Made by a program: the position numbers and the translations under genes. A model generated the notes under the pieces. It had not been told where the DNA came from, did no database searches, and was given only the letters and a program-made list of their open reading frames with translations. From contig CAVORB010000016.1 of the NCBI GenBank assembly GCA_963698495.1, forward strand, positions 62,001 through 126,000: a stretch of DNA of 64,000 nucleotides, read 5' to 3'. This document shows, piece by piece, positions 61,697 through 64,000 of this stretch. How positions within the stretch are numbered: the first letter of the stretch is position 1; each line of letters starts with the position of its first letter. This DNA comes from CAVORB01 sp963698495. Lineage in GTDB: Bacteria > Pseudomonadota > Gammaproteobacteria > Chromatiales > Chromatiaceae.

Positions 61697-62254
61697 GTGA
61701 AATTACGGGACCTGCCCAACATCATTAGCGTGCTGCGGCTGCTGGCGGTCATGCCGGTGGTTTACCTGCTGCTGGAAAGGGAGTTCGGCTGGGCGTTGGC
61801 GCTGTTCGCCGCCGCCGGCGTCTCCGACGGGGTCGATGGCTTCCTGGCCAAGCACTATGGCTGGCAGAGCCGCCTCGGCGGCATTCTCGACCCGCTCGCG
61901 GACAAGACGCTGCTCGTGGCCTGCTTTCTGGTGCTAGGGGCCATGTCTCTGATCCCCGTCTGGTTGGTGCTGGCCGTGGTCTTCCGTGATCTGCTGATCG
62001 TGGGCGGTGCGCTGCTGTACAACTACCGGGTGGAGGAGGTGGAGGCGGCACCGATTCTCGTGAGCAAGCTCAATACCGTGCTCCAGATTCTGCTCCTGGT
62101 GCTGGTCATCACCGACGCCGGGCCTATGCCGGTGCCGGATGGCGTGCTTGAAATCCTGACTTGGGCCTGCCTGGTCACGGTCTTGATCAGCGGCACCCAG
62201 TACGTGTGGATCTGGTCGCGCAAGGCGGCGGAGAAGGGTTGGAAGGAGGACTGA
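61697..62254 (+). CDS. CDP-alcohol phosphatidyltransferase family protein (PgsA/cardiolipin synthase-like)
   Basis: This 185-residue inner-membrane enzyme transfers a phosphatidyl group. The N-terminal LRDLPNIISVLRLLAVMPVV is typical of PgsA-type proteins. The CDP-alcohol motif is split across SDGVDGFLAKHYG and LGGILDPLADKTLL (DG..A..G...D...D). It could be a phosphatidylglycerophosphate synthase or a eukaryotic-type cardiolipin synthase. The KLNTVLQILLLVLVI segment fits either. It starts at a GTG with AAGGG upstream. It is convergent with hda and shares a strong hairpin with it. Confidence 0.82.
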   Translation: MKLRDLPNIISVLRLLAVMPVVYLLLEREFGWALALFAAAGVSDGVDGFLAKHYGWQSRLGGILDPLADKTLLVACFLVLGAMSLIPVWLVLAVVFRDLLIVGGALLYNYRVEEVEAAPILVSKLNTVLQILLLVLVITDAGPMPVPDGVLEILTWACLVTVLISGTQYVWIWSRKAAEKGWKED

Positions 62255-62280
62255 GCGCGATTCTGGGCGTCTGACGGTGC

Positions 62281-62320
62281 GGGCGCGGAGGACGGCAGGC
62301 GATCGCGATCCTCCGCGCCC
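62281..62320. terminator. Two-way hairpin between convergent genes
   Basis: GGGCGCGGAGGA (62281-62292) pairs perfectly over 12 bp with TCCTCCGCGCCC (62309-62320). The loop contains the palindrome GATCGCGATC. It lies 27 bp after the phosphatidyltransferase stop and 20 bp after the hda stop. There is no T-run, so termination may need Rho. Confidence 0.6.
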
Positions 62321-62339
62321 GCCGCCGGTGATTCAATGC

Positions 62340-63032
62340 CTACTCGGATTTTTCCACCAACCGGCGGATCAGCCACAGTGTGGCGCGGCGCTTCTCGCGC
62401 AGGCTCTCGCGGTCGACCTCGTCCAGCAGGGCGAGCAGGGAGCCGGCGTCCCTCGGGCATCGCCGCATGATGTACGCCACCGCTTCGAGGCTGAGATCGA
62501 GTCCCCGCCGCCCCGCGGATTGCCGCAAGAGCCGCTCGCAGTCGGCCTCCCGCAGCGGCCGCAACTGGTATCCAGGCCCTGATCCCAGGCGCGATCGTAG
62601 GTCCGGCAGCCGGACCGGGAGCGCCGCCAGCGGTTGGCTGGCGCTCACCAGCAGCCGCCGCTCGGCCTCGCGCAGCCGGTTGTAAAGCCCGAACAGGGCG
62701 CGCTCCCAGTCGGCGTTCCCGGCCACCGCATCCAGATCGTCGAGGGCGATGAGCTCGACCCGCTCCAGGTTATCCAGGGCGGAGGGGTCGAGCCCGGGAT
62801 GGGAGAGCGGCAGATAGATGACCTCGCGCGAGCGCGCCGCGGCACGACCGCAGGCCGCCTGGAGCAGATGGGTCTTCCCGCTCCCGGTCGGGGCGAACAG
62901 GTAGAGAAAGGCGTCCCCGCAGCCCTCGGCCCAGGCGGCGATGGCGGCAACCGCCTCGGCGTTCGGCCCCGCCACGAAATCCGCGAAGTCGACCTCCTGT
63001 TGCAGCTGAACGGCGAGCGGGAGCTGTTGCAC
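62340..63032 (-). CDS. hda: DnaA regulatory inactivator Hda
   Basis: This 230-residue AAA+ protein is homologous to DnaA domain III. With the loaded clamp it stimulates hydrolysis of DnaA-bound ATP and limits re-initiation. It has QLPLAVQLQQEVDFADFVAG at the N-terminus with the clamp-binding type QL[x]LxV segment. Walker A is FAPTGSGKTHLLQAACGRAA, Walker B LIALDDLDAVAGNADWERAL, and sensor LLVSASQPLAALPVRLPDLR. I chose the GTG at 63032 (VQQLPLAV) by alignment to the usual Hda start. The longer frame is a shadow over wrbA. It is 8 bp downstream of wrbA and so shares its transcript. Confidence 0.9.
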   Translation of the reverse strand: MQQLPLAVQLQQEVDFADFVAGPNAEAVAAIAAWAEGCGDAFLYLFAPTGSGKTHLLQAACGRAAARSREVIYLPLSHPGLDPSALDNLERVELIALDDLDAVAGNADWERALFGLYNRLREAERRLLVSASQPLAALPVRLPDLRSRLGSGPGYQLRPLREADCERLLRQSAGRRGLDLSLEAVAYIMRRCPRDAGSLLALLDEVDRESLREKRRATLWLIRRLVEKSE

Positions 63033-63040
63033 GGCGCGGA

Positions 63041-63640
63041 TCAGGCCGATCGCAGCAGGGCGAGCGCGGCCGCGGCGAGGCGCCTGCCCTGGGCGTGACA
63101 GAGGCGCTTCTCCTCTTCGCTCAACGGCCGGTTGCTTTCCGGTCCGGCCAGGTGGGATGGGCCGTATGGCGTCCCGCCGGTCGCGGTGCGCAGCAGGTCG
63201 GTTTCGCTGTAGGGCAAGCCGAGCACCAGCATGCCGTGGTGTAGCAGGGGGAGCATCATCGACACCAGGGTGGTCTCCTGGCCTCCGTGCAGGCTGGATG
63301 TCGAGGTGAAGACGGCGGCGGGCTTGCCAATCAGGGAACCGCCGATCCATAGCGGGCTGGTGCCGTCGAGGAAATACTTGAGGGGGGCCGCCATGTTGCC
63401 GAAGCGGGTGGGGCTGCCGAGGGCCAGCCCGGCGCAATGGCGCAGGTCGTCGAGCTCGGCGTAGGGTGCGCCCTGCGCGGGGATTGTGTCCTCGCTGGCC
63501 TCGCACAGGGTGGAGACGGCGGGTACCGTGCGCAGGCGCGCCTCGACGCCGGGCACTTCCTCCACCCCACGGGCGATGTGACGCGCCATCTCCGCGGTTG
63601 CACCATAGCGGCTGTAGAACAGGACGAGGATGTAAGGCAT
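63041..63640 (-). CDS. wrbA: NAD(P)H:quinone oxidoreductase, WrbA family
   Basis: This 199-residue flavodoxin-like FMN protein reduces quinones by two electrons. The start is YILVLFYSRYGATAEMARHI with the FMN phosphate loop SRYGATAE. Further motifs are GLALGSPTRFGNMAAPLKYF, AAVFTSTSSLHGGQETTLVS and GGTPYGPSHLAG. The family often lies between arsC and hda in gammaproteobacteria, as here. The 21-bp gap to arsC and the 8-bp gap to hda indicate one operon. Confidence 0.9.
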   Translation of the reverse strand: MPYILVLFYSRYGATAEMARHIARGVEEVPGVEARLRTVPAVSTLCEASEDTIPAQGAPYAELDDLRHCAGLALGSPTRFGNMAAPLKYFLDGTSPLWIGGSLIGKPAAVFTSTSSLHGGQETTLVSMMLPLLHHGMLVLGLPYSETDLLRTATGGTPYGPSHLAGPESNRPLSEEEKRLCHAQGRRLAAAALALLRSA

Positions 63641-63661
63641 GGGTGGCTGGCTTTGCGCGAA

Positions 63662-64000
63662 TCAGAGAATCGACAGGATGTCCTCGGGGGGACGGCCGAG
63701 TGCGGCCTTCTTGCCGCTGACGGCGATCGGGCGCTCTATGAGCTTGGGGTGGGTGACCATGGCTGAGATGAGCTCGTCGTCGGACAGATCGGGGTTGTCC
63801 AGTCCGAGCTCATTGTATTCCGGTTCTTTCCTGCGCATGAGGTCCCGCGGTTGGAGCTTGAGCATGCCGAGCAGCAGGCGCAGGGTCGGAGCATCCGGCG
63901 GGGTTTTGAGATACTCGACGATCTCGGGCTCGACGCCCTTCTCGTGCAACAGGGCGAGGGCCTCGCGCGACTTGCTGCAGCGCGGGTTGTGGTAGAGCGT
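63662..64000 (-). CDS. arsC: Arsenate reductase (ArsC, glutaredoxin-dependent type), 5' end cut by window edge
   Basis: The frame is open to the right edge of the window, and the start lies beyond it. The visible N-terminal part reads TLYHNPRCSKSREALALLHE, with the catalytic cysteine of the YHNPxCxxSR motif. It continues with EYLKTPPDAPTLRLLLGMLK and VTHPKLIERPIAVSGKKAAL, where the RP arginine of the active site is present. It reduces arsenate to arsenite using glutathione and glutaredoxin, although chromosomal relatives may have other roles. No arsenite efflux gene is seen. wrbA follows 21 bp downstream. Confidence 0.88.
   Translation of the reverse strand, partial: TLYHNPRCSKSREALALLHEKGVEPEIVEYLKTPPDAPTLRLLLGMLKLQPRDLMRRKEPEYNELGLDNPDLSDDELISAMVTHPKLIERPIAVSGKKAALGRPPEDILSIL

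Noticed and set aside
1..64000. CRISPR arrays, tRNA or rRNA genes, intact insertion sequences, prophage genes
   Set aside because: I looked for regular spaced repeats, tRNA-like arms, transposase motifs and phage structural genes, and saw none that could be supported.

Overview
The window is high-GC, densely coded chromosomal DNA with no rRNA, tRNA, CRISPR array or intact insertion sequence that I can see. The gene set (Hda, GspA/GspB, a SirB1-like protein, Hsp33, PurM-PurN, ArsC-WrbA, DUF3240 next to a heavy-metal RND pump) points to a gammaproteobacterium. The five-subunit NAD-linked hydrogenase hoxEFUYH and an octaheme tetrathionate reductase-type cytochrome suggest a sulfur-metabolising lineage, such as a Chromatiales relative. 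That placement is inferred from gene content, not from a phylogeny.

Layout. 1-3.9 kb: end of a heavy-metal RND operon (adaptor fragment, CzcA/CusA pump, DUF3240). 3.9-8.8 kb: a TauD-type dioxygenase, a c4-like dihaem cytochrome overlapping an unknown gene, and a chromate transporter. 8.9-14.3 kb: reverse-strand operon hoxE-F-U-Y-H-W; hoxH carries a one-base frameshift between its two NiFe-ligand motifs. 14.5-17.9 kb: pssA, then a membrane-anchored octaheme cytochrome with a cytochrome b partner, preceded by two abutting perfect palindromes. 18-30 kb: two more RND adaptor/permease pairs (the second permease is frameshifted), an MgtE-type transporter and an exported rhodanese with an EF-hand-like loop. 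30-37 kb: CysZ-like and SirB1-like proteins, unknown genes, UPF0114, gspA-gspB and a TetR regulator. 37-48 kb: a PBP1A-like enzyme, an exported isoaspartyl methyltransferase, a thioredoxin/DsbD-like membrane protein, small zinc-ribbon and HIRAN proteins, a coiled-coil MscS channel and a nucleoside transporter. 48-57 kb: a short LOV photoreceptor, Hsp33, cyclopropane fatty acid synthase, then an acyl carrier protein and AMP-forming acetyl-CoA synthetase divergent from a Pat-type ligase/GNAT protein. 57-64 kb: a phosphoesterase, small unknown genes, purM-purN-DUF3108, a phosphatidyltransferase, hda, wrbA and a partial arsC.

The most unusual feature is a dispersed intergenic repeat of about 148 bp. 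Four near-full copies lie between 36.5 and 53.6 kb on both strands, with one internally deleted copy and one short remnant. It has imperfect terminal inverted repeats, several internal hairpins, and at least one stem in which a G-C pair in one copy is an A-T pair in another. It looks like a MITE or REP-type element with a conserved fold. I do not recognise it as a named family.

Two large genes (hoxH and one RND permease) each carry exactly one extra base. These may be real inactivations or assembly errors, and the reads would decide.
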